Source of the DNA: Rhodoferax potami
Lineage (GTDB): Bacteria; Pseudomonadota; Gammaproteobacteria; Burkholderiales; Burkholderiaceae_C
Length of the DNA stretch: 64,000 nt
NCBI RefSeq assembly: GCF_032193765.1
Contig: NZ_JAVBIJ010000002.1
Location: 62,001 to 126,000 of the forward strand
Direction: 5' to 3'
The position numbers and the translations under genes were made by a program. Under the pieces are notes generated by a model, which worked only from the letters and a program-made list of their open reading frames with translations, searched no databases and was not told where the DNA came from. Below are positions 8,177-15,766 of the stretch, one piece after another. The stretch's first letter is position 1; the number at the start of each line of letters is the position of its first letter.

Positions 8177-9115
8177 GGTTCTGTTGCAATAGTGGCGTCA
8201 GGCCGAAAAGGGCTGCAGGTTGGCCGACGATCAAGCTGCGAGACTGTAAAACTGGTTGGCTGCGGATATGGTTTGGCCGCCGGGGCAGTCCATCTGCCCC
8301 TTCCAAATCATGTGCATCGTCTCGACTCCGGCGATAGGGATTCGAGCGCTCCAAAACGATTTGAATCCGAGCATCGGTTGGGTGACTCTTTTGACAGCTC
8401 GGTGGTCCTGCTCAACGATGTTGTTGAGGTATTTGTTTTGGCGCATCAGGATGTCAACACAGGCATCAGCCTTGACGCTTTCAATGGCGGCCGTATCCCC
8501 AGGTTCAATCGTTTTGCTCAGTACATGGCGGGGCACTTCGATTCTGCGCTTGGAGATGCTGCTGAAGTCGGGAATGCTGATCGCTGCGTTCATGAGTCGG
8601 GCCATCGAATTCATAAGACCTTCGGTCTGGCGCAGGAGAAGATGAAATACTTGCCTTATCAAAATGGACGTCTCGATAACGTGATCGGCGTACAGCAGTG
8701 GCCTGCCTCGGGCTGCGGACTTGGCTGGGTGCCACTGCTCAATCGATTCTTCAGTGAATCAGATCGTGACGTCACCGCGCCGACTCAATGCGTCGTTGTA
8801 TTCGGGCCAGTTGGTCACCTTATATTTGGGCTTGGTGAATTTGGCGCGGCGCTTCTCGCTACGTTTGTAGGGCACGGGCTGTCTCGGAGTGTGAAATTGA
8901 CAAGGGTCATGCCAGTTCGATGGGCGATTGGCCAAATTTCCGATTTATTCAACAACGCCCTCAACGGGAAGGCAATGTACCAGCGCACGCAGGTCAACAT
9001 CACCTCAAGTGGGTAGTGAAGGCGTTTGAGGACCCTGTTCAAGGCGCTGTTGATCTGGCTTTGACGGAAATCGAGCATGGCCGGGATTGTCGTTTACGCT
9101 TATTTCGACAGAACC
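8177..9115 (-). mobile_element. IS6-family element interrupted by an IS903-type fragment
   Basis: IS6-like terminal repeats are visible: GGTTCTGTTGCAATAGTGGC at 8177 and, on the minus strand, GGTTCTGTCGAAATAAGCG ending at 9115. The transposase is split. N-terminal residues lie near 8939-9078 and C-terminal residues (HRAVKRVTQPMLGFKSF) near 8231-8440, with about 500 bp of a 3'-truncated IS903-type element between them. The coding capacity is lost. No 8-bp target duplication is found, so the element has recombined. Confidence 0.75.
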
Positions 9116-9119
9116 AGAT
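8409..9119 (-). repeat. 711-bp direct repeat, copy 2
   Basis: Second copy of the sequence at 5146-5856 in the same orientation. The two copies bracket the chaperone-effector pair. A few substitutions separate them, for example C/A in the stretch around 5276/8539. Recombination between the copies would excise about 3.26 kb containing both genes. Confidence 0.85.
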
Positions 9120-9208
9120 TGTCGTTGTCGCTTACTGCAACAGAGTCCCGACACCACGCTGCTATTTGAATGAAGGTCAATTCCGCAGTATTTCATCTCA
9201 GCCTCCAA
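9120..9208 (-). pseudogene. IS110-type transposase N-terminus
   Basis: The minus strand reads MKYCGIDLHSNSSVV, the conserved start of IS110-family DEDD transposases (RuvC-like). After about 17 residues homology ends at the IS6 chimera. Only the 5' tip of the gene remains. Confidence 0.6.
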
Positions 9209-9314
9209 GTTGGTTAAAGAAAGTTTGCTAACTCACTTTAGACTAACACCTACCTCGAAGGCAGGATGCCGGCTAGATGATTTTCAGGACCAGCCTCGCG
9301 CCAGGCGGATCCGT

Positions 9315-9929
9315 TCAGATCTGAATGCCGACCACCTTGGTTCTGGCCGCGTTGGAGGCCTTGACGCTGCGGGTCAACGAATTCTCGATGGCACGCAGCT
9401 GGGATTCGAAATCTGTTTCAACCAGTCCCATGTCGCTGCTCAGCATGACCGCGCCGGGTTTGAGGCGTGAGTCCCTTTCCACAACCAGCGTTTGCAACGG
9501 CGGTGATTGTCGCAGCAGGTCGGTAACGGCTGCGCAGAGGGCGTCGTAGTGGGTCGGATGAACGTGCAGCGTGGCCTGCGTTTCCTGGCGCAGGGCTTTG
9601 AGCGCCTTGCCCACGGCCAGTGTGGCGCGTTCATGGTCGCTGTACTGGGAAAAGATCGACCGCACCGCATTGATGACGACGCTCACGAGTTCCTGCTCAA
9701 TGTCTGCCATGTATGCATCCCGACTGGCGATGGCCTCCAATAGGAGGCGGGATTTTTCCTGGGCGGCGACTTCTGTACTCTCGCGGCGGATACTTTCAGC
9801 CTGCTCGGTTGCCTGATGGTTCGCCGCTTCCAGCAACTGCGCAGCTTCTGCTTTCGCATCGGCCAGAATGCTGGATGCCAGACGCAAGCAGCTGGCATCC
9901 TCGCGACGAATGATCTTTCCCGATCTCAT
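9315..9929 (-). CDS. sctL: T3SS ATPase regulator SctL
   Basis: A 204-residue HrpE/YscL-type stator protein, the peripheral-stalk homologue of FliH that tethers the SctN ATPase to the SctQ sorting platform in the cytoplasm. It begins MRSGKIIRREDASCLRLASS. A long Ala/Glu/Arg-rich helix with LADAKAEAAQLLEAANHQAT comes next, then a globular C-terminal domain with VERDSRLKPGAVMLSSDMG, a region conserved in SctL/FliH. I chose the ATG at 9929 because its ATGA overlaps the sctK stop; the frame is open 58 codons further upstream. No sctN follows; IS6/IS110 remnants begin within about 100 bp, so the operon is cut off here. Confidence 0.85.
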   Translation of the reverse strand: MRSGKIIRREDASCLRLASSILADAKAEAAQLLEAANHQATEQAESIRRESTEVAAQEKSRLLLEAIASRDAYMADIEQELVSVVINAVRSIFSQYSDHERATLAVGKALKALRQETQATLHVHPTHYDALCAAVTDLLRQSPPLQTLVVERDSRLKPGAVMLSSDMGLVETDFESQLRAIENSLTRSVKASNAARTKVVGIQI

Positions 9930-10528
9930 GCCGCCTCTCCGGGGGCATCGAGCGCACCCGCCAGAATGGGCTCGGCTTCCCTCAGCACGCGCTGCAAGAG
10001 GGCGCCGCTGGGCGCCATCACAAGCAGACGTGGGGTCGACGCGTCGCGGTCGACTGCATTCAACCGGGCCGACACGCGCGCGGCGAGCATTGGGTGGTCG
10101 CATTCAAGGCCATGGCAATAGGCGTGCAAAGCGGCCATGCCGGCTTCGCGCACGGCTGTGCCCGCTTGCTCCGGGTCTTCGAACCAATATGGCGGAACGG
10201 CCAGCATGCCGACGAGGGGGGCACGCAGCATGCCGAAAAGGTACAGCTCTTGCCCCAGCTTTTCTCGGAATATGGCCATGCGCCTTCCATCCAGTACCTT
10301 GCGCAAGGTGGCCGCCGCACCCAATACACCCACGTAGTCGGCGAATCGCTCCAGGCGCGTTGCAGGTATGGAGAGTAGTGTCCACGCCAAGACATAAGAG
10401 TGCCCAAGGCTCGGAGTGTCTGCCCCGCGTTCTGCGGGAAATGTGACTTTCAACAACAGCTGGCGAGCGCGCTCGCTCAGTCGGTTGGTGTCAATGCCGT
10501 GAATGTGGTGAGGGGCATCAGGAGACAT
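9926..10528 (-). CDS. sctK: T3SS accessory protein SctK
   Basis: A 200-residue protein placed directly before sctL with a 4-nt ATGA overlap, the order of yscK-yscL. SctK binds the cytoplasmic sorting platform (SctQ/SctL) in Ysc-type systems. The sequence has the family's weakly conserved helical make-up, including RQLLLKVTFPAERG and AVPPYWFEDPEQAG. I take the ATG at 10528; an in-frame start 59 codons upstream is unlikely. Divergent from sctG, with 169 bp between starts. Confidence 0.75.
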   Translation of the reverse strand: MSPDAPHHIHGIDTNRLSERARQLLLKVTFPAERGADTPSLGHSYVLAWTLLSIPATRLERFADYVGVLGAAATLRKVLDGRRMAIFREKLGQELYLFGMLRAPLVGMLAVPPYWFEDPEQAGTAVREAGMAALHAYCHGLECDHPMLAARVSARLNAVDRDASTPRLLVMAPSGALLQRVLREAEPILAGALDAPGEAA

Positions 10529-10697
10529 GGAGCTGTGACAGGTAAAGCTAGAAACTGGCTTGAAGGATGAGTGGTTACCCGTAACACTGGAGTTTATCCG
10601 TGCAACAGAAGAAACCAAAAAATAAAAAAAGGCGTCCCTGCTGAACTTTCGTTTCACCCCATCCCACTCAGATGGGTGAACTACAGCAATTGAGCTC
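10529..10697. promoter_or_regulatory. Divergent sctK/sctG control region
   Basis: These 169 bp separate the two T3SS transcription units and must hold both promoters. The stretch around 10600-10640 is A/T-rich (AAAAAATAAAAAAAG-like). I see no convincing sigma-70 pair, PIP box or sigma-54 site. Confidence 0.4.
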
Positions 10698-11033
10698 ATG
10701 TACAACGCGAAGACAGCCTATCCGAACCAAAACATTGAGTCATTGTCCGTGGCGGGCGTGCTTGCGCCAGGGTTGGCTAGGTTATTGAGTGAGGTCGGTT
10801 TTCTGGCCATTGATCAAAAAGATTGGCCGCGGGCGCATCAGATTTTCTCGGTGCTCAAGGAATTTCGATCGGAGAGTGAGTTTCCCTACGTGGGGCTAGT
10901 GTTGATTGAGTTGCTCCAGTCGAGGTTCGAAGCTGCCGCTGCAGAGGTGGCGCAAGGTCTGGTGAAGGTGCCTGAAAGTCGAGCGTTGATCGAGCTGCTG
11001 GATATTGTTTTGCAGAATGGAGCTTCGACATGA
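10698..11033 (+). CDS. sctG: TPR-like T3SS needle chaperone, SctG-like
   Basis: A 111-residue all-helical protein. [20 protein letters not shown] followed by [20 protein letters not shown] has the spacing of tetratricopeptide repeats. Size, fold and position match YscG/PscG, which with SctE keeps the needle subunit SctF monomeric in the cytoplasm. Both sctE and sctF candidates lie downstream in the same operon. An HrpB1-like protein is an alternative. The stop overlaps the sctI start by ATGA. Confidence 0.6.
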   Translation: MYNAKTAYPNQNIESLSVAGVLAPGLARLLSEVGFLAIDQKDWPRAHQIFSVLKEFRSESEFPYVGLVLIELLQSRFEAAAAEVAQGLVKVPESRALIELLDIVLQNGAST

Positions 11034-11441
11034 GTCTAATGAGCAAGCCTGCAGTGGACCAGGCGCTGTCTTCGGACTTGTCACCGAAAGCAAAGGGACC
11101 AGGACGTGTGAATAATGCGGATGCTATTTCGTTTGCTGCCATGTATGCAGACCGCATGGGCTCGGGCTCCCCAGCCACCAGCGTTTCGGCTGGTTTTGTT
11201 TCTGACCGTCCTCCCACGATGGGCTGATGCCCTCTTGAAGTCGATAGGGCAAATAAGTCGGGGCGCGGAGGGTCACTGGAAGAGCGTGCTGGCGCCGATC
11301 AATCCGGCCGTTGGTTTCAACAGCGTCGATCTGCTCCAAAGGCAAATGCATTTGCAGCTGTTCACGTTGCAGGTCGAGTATGTTTCTCTGCTGGGCAAGC
11401 AGGCCGCCAAAACCGTCGATCAGCTATCCCACACACAATGA
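11030..11441 (+). pseudogene. sctI: Inner-rod protein SctI, split by a +1 frameshift
   Basis: The first frame (11030-11227) starts [17 protein letters not shown] and stops at TGA right after PPTMG. The next frame continues with [20 protein letters not shown] and ends [17 protein letters not shown], the amphipathic C-terminal helix of YscI-type rod proteins. Removing one T at 11225 (ATGGGCTGATGCC becomes ATGGGCGATGCC) restores one frame of about 137 codons. Both ends overlap the neighbours by ATGA, which fits a formerly intact gene. A real mutation, a sequencing error or programmed slippage cannot be told apart from one read. Confidence 0.75.
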
Positions 11442-12208
11442 TCAAAAAGGCTTGGCAGATCCTAGCGCATTGGACGCGGCCCCTTCTGGGGTTGGCGGTC
11501 GCGGGCATTCTGGCTGCTTGCTCTGCGTCCATCAATCTGGTGAGCGAACTGAACGACGCCGAGGCCAATGAAGTGCTCGGGCTTTTGCTTGAAGCCAACA
11601 TTTCCGCCACCAAGACGACCAGCAAAACGGGGCGCGGCATCCTGGTGGAGTCGGGCTCGGTGGCGCAGGCGTTGGAAATCCTGCGCCAGAACGGTTTGCC
11701 GCGCGAGCGGCGCGCCAAGCTCGGTGATGTGTTCAAGAAAGAAAACCTCATCTCCTCACCCTTGGAGGAGCGGGCGCGGTATCTGTATGCGCTGGCGCAG
11801 GAGTTGGAGCACACACTGACCTCAATCGACGGGGTGGTCGCTGCCCGTGTGCACGTCGTGCTGCCCGAACGCATCGGACCCATGGACCCCTCCACACCAT
11901 CCTCGGCCTCAGTCTTTCTGAAGTATCGCAAGGGATACGGGGTGGAAAACGTCGTGGTGCCAGTGCGGGCCTTGGTGGCGAGCGGCATTCCGGGGTTGTC
12001 CCTGGAGCGTGTCGCCGTGGCACTGGTGCCTGTTGCCAACGGTGAAGCTGGTAACGAGGCGCATGGCACCGCCTTTTCCAAGGTGTTGTTCATGAAGGTG
12101 GACCCGGGGTCAGCCACGGGTCTTTGGGTGCTGCTCGGCTTGCTGGCGGCAGGCTTAGTGGCCTGCGTTGCCGTGGCTATACGGCAGGTTATGCGCCTGC
12201 GCAACTGA
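11438..12208 (+). CDS. sctJ: T3SS inner-membrane ring lipoprotein SctJ
   Basis: A 256-residue YscJ/HrcJ/PrgK-family protein that with SctD forms the inner-membrane ring. An N-terminal signal sequence ends in a lipobox LAAC, placing the acylated Cys at residue 28. The YscJ/FliF domain follows with [19 protein letters not shown], the conserved LPRE element in [14 protein letters not shown], and [15 protein letters not shown]-terminal transmembrane helix ([20 protein letters not shown]) and a short basic tail end the protein. Its start overlaps sctI by ATGA. Confidence 0.95.
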   Translation: MIKKAWQILAHWTRPLLGLAVAGILAACSASINLVSELNDAEANEVLGLLLEANISATKTTSKTGRGILVESGSVAQALEILRQNGLPRERRAKLGDVFKKENLISSPLEERARYLYALAQELEHTLTSIDGVVAARVHVVLPERIGPMDPSTPSSASVFLKYRKGYGVENVVVPVRALVASGIPGLSLERVAVALVPVANGEAGNEAHGTAFSKVLFMKVDPGSATGLWVLLGLLAAGLVACVAVAIRQVMRLRN

Positions 12209-12240
12209 AGCGGCATGGTTTCAGAGGAGGACGTTTGACC

Positions 12241-12474
12241 ATGGACGATGAACGCGCTGACCCGCTGCTGTTGCCGTCATCGCCCGGGCGTGCGGGAAAT
12301 ATTTTTCCCATGTCACCCGGCCGCCGCGCACAACTAGTTCGAGAAATTGGCCATGCAAGCCTAGAGGTCGAGCGCGCGATGCTGCGCGCGAATTCCAAGC
12401 AATACATGGGGCTGAAGCTGTTGAAGTCTGCTATCGAAGCGGCTCATCAGGTTCTTGCCCCGTCTCGCCGGTAG
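12241..12474 (+). CDS. sctE: Small helical protein, SctE-like needle co-chaperone
   Basis: A 77-residue protein preceded by a strong GAGGAGG ribosome site (12222-12228). The C-terminal 45 residues (REIGHASLEVERAMLRANSK then LLKSAIEAAHQVLA) predict a helical hairpin of the YscE/PscE type. Together with the SctG-like gene upstream and the needle gene immediately downstream this suggests the SctE partner of the SctE-SctG-SctF complex. Sequence conservation in this family is very low, so the call leans on size, fold and position. Confidence 0.5.
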   Translation: MDDERADPLLLPSSPGRAGNIFPMSPGRRAQLVREIGHASLEVERAMLRANSKQYMGLKLLKSAIEAAHQVLAPSRR

Positions 12475-12503
12475 GCTCCCTTCAACCCAACTACTTTTTG
12501 ATC

Positions 12504-12782
12504 ATGGCACTTTTTAATACCTACGAATCCACGCCTTCTTCTGCGGGCGCTGGCGTGAACATTGGTTCTGTCTACAGCGTGCTCACGCCCATGCTGCAGA
12601 CCATTTCCGAGCGTTTTCGTGATCGCTTGCAGCAAATACAAGGCCAGGGTGAAATGTCCAGCCAGGACTTGCTGGTGGTGCAGCGTGAAACGGCCGAAAT
12701 GGCCGAAACCACCCAGCTGACATCGGAGCTCATGAAGTCGTTGCGCGACATGGTCAGTTCAGTGCTCAAAAACGTGGCTTGA
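12504..12782 (+). CDS. sctF: T3SS needle subunit SctF
   Basis: A 92-residue protein starting MALFNTYESTP, with a helix-loop-helix body (LQTISERFRDRLQQIQGQGE) and a hydrophobic C-terminal helix (LMKSLRDMVSSVLKNVA). The ending resembles needle proteins, whose C-terminal helix lines the polymer. It follows sctE by 29 bp. An inner-rod identity was considered but sctI is already present at 11030-11441. I prefer ATG 12504 over the TTG two codons upstream. Confidence 0.6.
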   Translation: MALFNTYESTPSSAGAGVNIGSVYSVLTPMLQTISERFRDRLQQIQGQGEMSSQDLLVVQRETAEMAETTQLTSELMKSLRDMVSSVLKNVA

Positions 12783-12798
12783 AACCCGGCATCATTGA

Positions 12799-13263
12799 AT
12801 GCGCCATACGCAAGCCATCACCAATCTGTTCCGGGCGCTGGAGAAATTTGGCGTCGCACAGGCGCAGTGCCGTGCCGATGGTCGCTATTCACTGAGCTAC
12901 GACGGTGGCCGGCGGCTGGACATTCACGCTTTGCCAGATGGACGTCTGGTGCTGGAAGCAACGCTGGCCGTATTGCCCGAATCTGTCGCCGCCCGGTCCG
13001 CACTCATCCAAAAGGCGTTGCGGTTTTCAACGGCGCGAATGCAGATTCGGCACGACACGCTGTGTCTGCTTGCCGATGCACTTGTCCTGCAGTGTGCGGT
13101 GCCCGACCGGGCAGGGCCCGTGGCCGCGCTTTCCGCGCTAGAGCACTTTCTCAATTCGGTCGATGACTGGGGGAGTGCGATCAACCCCGCAGCCGAGTCG
13201 ACTGCAGCGGTGCGCCAAGCCGTGCGGGTGCAGCCCGCATCGCGATCCGCGCTTCAACCATGA
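12799..13263 (+). CDS. CesT-family T3SS chaperone
   Basis: A 154-residue protein with N-terminal helix HTQAITNLFRALEKFGVAQA, then the strand series SLSYDGGRRLDIHAL / RLVLEATLAVLPE and a C-terminal helix, in the order of CesT/SycE class I chaperones. The tail (residues ~125-154) is Ala/Arg/Ser-rich and variable. It lies between sctF and sctC and its stop overlaps the sctC start by ATGA. Its client is unknown. Confidence 0.65.
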   Translation: MRHTQAITNLFRALEKFGVAQAQCRADGRYSLSYDGGRRLDIHALPDGRLVLEATLAVLPESVAARSALIQKALRFSTARMQIRHDTLCLLADALVLQCAVPDRAGPVAALSALEHFLNSVDDWGSAINPAAESTAAVRQAVRVQPASRSALQP

Positions 13264-15431
13264 ACGGGGAAGGCCGTTTTTGCGCGAAGCTGGTGGCCGC
13301 GCTGGTGCTGTGTGCGGCGACGGGGTTCATGCCTCGGTCAGACGCCTCGCCTCTCCCGTTTGACAGCAGTTCGTATGCCTACCATGCGAATGACACACCA
13401 CTCGTGAAGATGCTGACCGAGTTCTGTTCGAACTTCGGTATACAACTGCAGATGGACACCGGCATTGCCACTCGCATGAGTGGCAGGCTGGGCGCACCAT
13501 CAGCGTCCGAGTTTCTGAACACGGTGACGGCCTCCTCAGGTCTGGACTGGTTTTACTACGCAGGTACCGTTTACGTGACACGCGTGACCGAACGGGACAC
13601 GCAGGCCCATGCCATTTCGCGCGAGTCCATTCCAGGACTGAAGCGTGCCCTGTTGGACCTGAAGGTATTGGATGAGCGCTTTGGCTGGGCTACCTTGCCG
13701 GAACAGGGCATGGTGGTGGTCACAGGGCCACCGGCTTACCTGGACCTGGTTGCCAAAACCATGCGCACGGTGCAGGCCGCACCCACCGGGCAGCAGATGG
13801 TGGTGTGGAAGTTGAAATACGCCAACGTCGAAGACCGCCAGGTCACCGTTCGCGACAAGACCACCCTCATTCCCGGCATTAAGAGCTTGCTGCAAGCGTT
13901 GGGTGGCAGCCGCTCCGATGTGGTGGTGAAAAATGCGAATGGGCAGGACAGTGTTTCTCGGCTTGAGTCCTTGAAGCCGGCGCCTTCCATCGGAGGCGGC
14001 GGGGCCGCAAGCCCGCCTTCCGGTTCGAGCCTCGATGCGGGTGCCGCAGGGGGGCAGGGCGCAACGCCCACCCTGCCTGCCGGTGCTGCCGAAACCACAG
14101 CACCTGGCCGGCCCCAGTTACTCTCGGGCCGGGGGGTCACCATCGAGGCCGACGTTCGACTCAATGCGATCGTGATGAAAGGCCCCGCCGATCTGATTGC
14201 AGGCTACCAAGCCCTCATTGCTGCACTGGACACGCCTGTTGGCTTGGTTGAGATTGAAGCCATCACCATCGATGTCAACAAGTCGCGCCTGGAAGAGCTG
14301 GGAATTGACTGGAGCGCTAACCTCCGCAACGTCAGCGCGGGCTTCGGCGTCGCCAATCAGCCGGTAGCGCCTGGCGTGTTGTCGCTGGGCTACCGGGGCG
14401 CCGCCGCAGCGACCACGGTGGTGGCCGATCAGGCGTCTGCGTTGCTCGCCCGTATACGCTTCCTGGAAACCACAGGCGATGCCTATGTGGCGGGAAAGCC
14501 CTCCATTCTCACGTCCGACAACCTAAGCGCCTTGATAGACCTGAGCCAGACCTTCTATACAAAGGTGACGGGCGAACGCGTGGCCAATCTCACGCCCGTC
14601 ACAGTGGGCGTCATGCTCAAGGTGTCGCCGCGCATCGTCACCACCGAGGCTGGCCAGACAGAGATTCAGCTTGTCATAGACATCGAAGACGGGGCTCTGG
14701 TGGACCGCACCGGCCTGGATCTGCCCGTGGTTCAGCGCACCACCATCAGCACGCAGGCCACGATCCTGGAGGGCCAGAGCTTGCTCATTGGCGGTTACGA
14801 CACAGAAACCCAACAAAACAGCATGGAGAAAGTCCCGCTCCTGGGAGATATACCCAAGCTGGGCGCGTTGTTTCGTTCCACGCGGGTGGATCAGCAGCGC
14901 AGGAAGCGCATGTTTTTGATCACGCCACGCATTGTCTCGATGGGCGCCCCCACCCTTGCGATCGCTCGGTCTACACAGGTGCCGACTGAAGCCATGACCT
15001 TGCAGCCCCTGGTAGCCAAGCCTGAGCCAGCTGCGCCACCACCGCCTACCCTGTCAAGCACTGCTGCCGCGCTGGAGAACAGCACTCAGGAGGCGGAGAC
15101 AGCAGCCATCCGGCGCGCGATCACCGCGTGGGCTGAAGCTTGGAGCAGGCGCGATATCACCCGTTATCTGGACGCATACTCGGCAGACTTTACGCCTGCT
15201 AACGGACAATCACGCCAAGACTGGGCGAAGGATCGTCGCGCCCGAATCGAGCAGCGCAAGTTCATCCGCGTTCGAGTAAGCCAACTTCAGGTGGAGCTGA
15301 AGCAGTCAGATGCTCATGTGAGATTCGAGCAGTCTTATGAATCTGACGGTATCAACGCTACTAACGTCAAAATATTGGAGTTGAGCAACTCAGGCGGCCG
15401 CTGGCTAATTGTTCGCGAAAGAGCTTTGTGA
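13260..15431 (+). CDS. sctC: T3SS outer-membrane secretin SctC with an extra C-terminal domain
   Basis: A 723-residue secretin. After a signal peptide (ending near SDASPLPF) come the N0 domain (MLTEFCSNFGIQLQMDTGIA) and N1/N3 domains with VVTGPPAYLDLVAKTM. A Gly/Ala/Pro-rich linker precedes the secretin core (VGLVEIEAITIDVNKSRLEE; VGVMLKVSPRIVTTEAGQTE; LPVVQRTTISTQATILEGQS; LLGDIPKLGALFRST; RKRMFLITPRIVS). SctC forms the outer-membrane ring. Residues about 600-723 add a domain unusual for this family: AIRRAITAWAEAWSRRDITR, YLDAYSADFTP, then LELSNSGGRWLIVRERAL. This is the pattern of NTF2/SnoaL-like domains found fused to cell-envelope proteins. The start overlaps the upstream chaperone by ATGA. 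Confidence 0.92.
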   Translation: MNGEGRFCAKLVAALVLCAATGFMPRSDASPLPFDSSSYAYHANDTPLVKMLTEFCSNFGIQLQMDTGIATRMSGRLGAPSASEFLNTVTASSGLDWFYYAGTVYVTRVTERDTQAHAISRESIPGLKRALLDLKVLDERFGWATLPEQGMVVVTGPPAYLDLVAKTMRTVQAAPTGQQMVVWKLKYANVEDRQVTVRDKTTLIPGIKSLLQALGGSRSDVVVKNANGQDSVSRLESLKPAPSIGGGGAASPPSGSSLDAGAAGGQGATPTLPAGAAETTAPGRPQLLSGRGVTIEADVRLNAIVMKGPADLIAGYQALIAALDTPVGLVEIEAITIDVNKSRLEELGIDWSANLRNVSAGFGVANQPVAPGVLSLGYRGAAAATTVVADQASALLARIRFLETTGDAYVAGKPSILTSDNLSALIDLSQTFYTKVTGERVANLTPVTVGVMLKVSPRIVTTEAGQTEIQLVIDIEDGALVDRTGLDLPVVQRTTISTQATILEGQSLLIGGYDTETQQNSMEKVPLLGDIPKLGALFRSTRVDQQRRKRMFLITPRIVSMGAPTLAIARSTQVPTEAMTLQPLVAKPEPAAPPPPTLSSTAAALENSTQEAETAAIRRAITAWAEAWSRRDITRYLDAYSADFTPANGQSRQDWAKDRRARIEQRKFIRVRVSQLQVELKQSDAHVRFEQSYESDGINATNVKILELSNSGGRWLIVRERAL

Positions 15432-15564
15432 GGACGGCGCTGGTCTCGGTTGGTTTGACCGCATGTTCCGATCCATAACAAGCGATTCAAAGTTGCCCCA
15501 CCCATCTCAAGCGCTTTGGCGCCATCCCGTTCTGATACGGCCTCGGACGTGGAAACGGCTTTGA

Positions 15565-15729
15565 GAGATATACCCAAGCTGGGCGCGTTATTTCGTTCCA
15601 CCCTAGTGGTTCAGCAGCGCAGGAAGCGCATGTTTTTGATCACGCCACGCATTGGCTCGAGGGGCCGCCCACCTTCGCGATGGCTCGGTCTGCACAGATC
15701 CCGACTGAGGCCATGCATTGCAGCCCCTG
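15565..15729 (+). pseudogene. Duplicated, diverged fragment of sctC
   Basis: About 165 bp resemble 14845-15009 inside sctC at an offset of 720. The frame reads DIPKLGALFRSTLVVQQRR and KRMFLITPRIGS, with scattered substitutions and small indels further on. It has no start, so it is a leftover of an old local duplication or of a second secretin gene. The stretch 15432-15564 between shows nothing else I recognise. Confidence 0.8.
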
Positions 15730-15766
15730 CTGCGCCTCGACAGAAAGCCCGGTGGCTTTCCATAAG

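Noticed and set aside
8177..9115. Functional IS6 composite transposon around the effector cassette
   Set aside because: The IS6 transposase is interrupted in both copies, copy 1 lacks one end, and no 8-bp duplication is present, so it is not an intact composite transposon.
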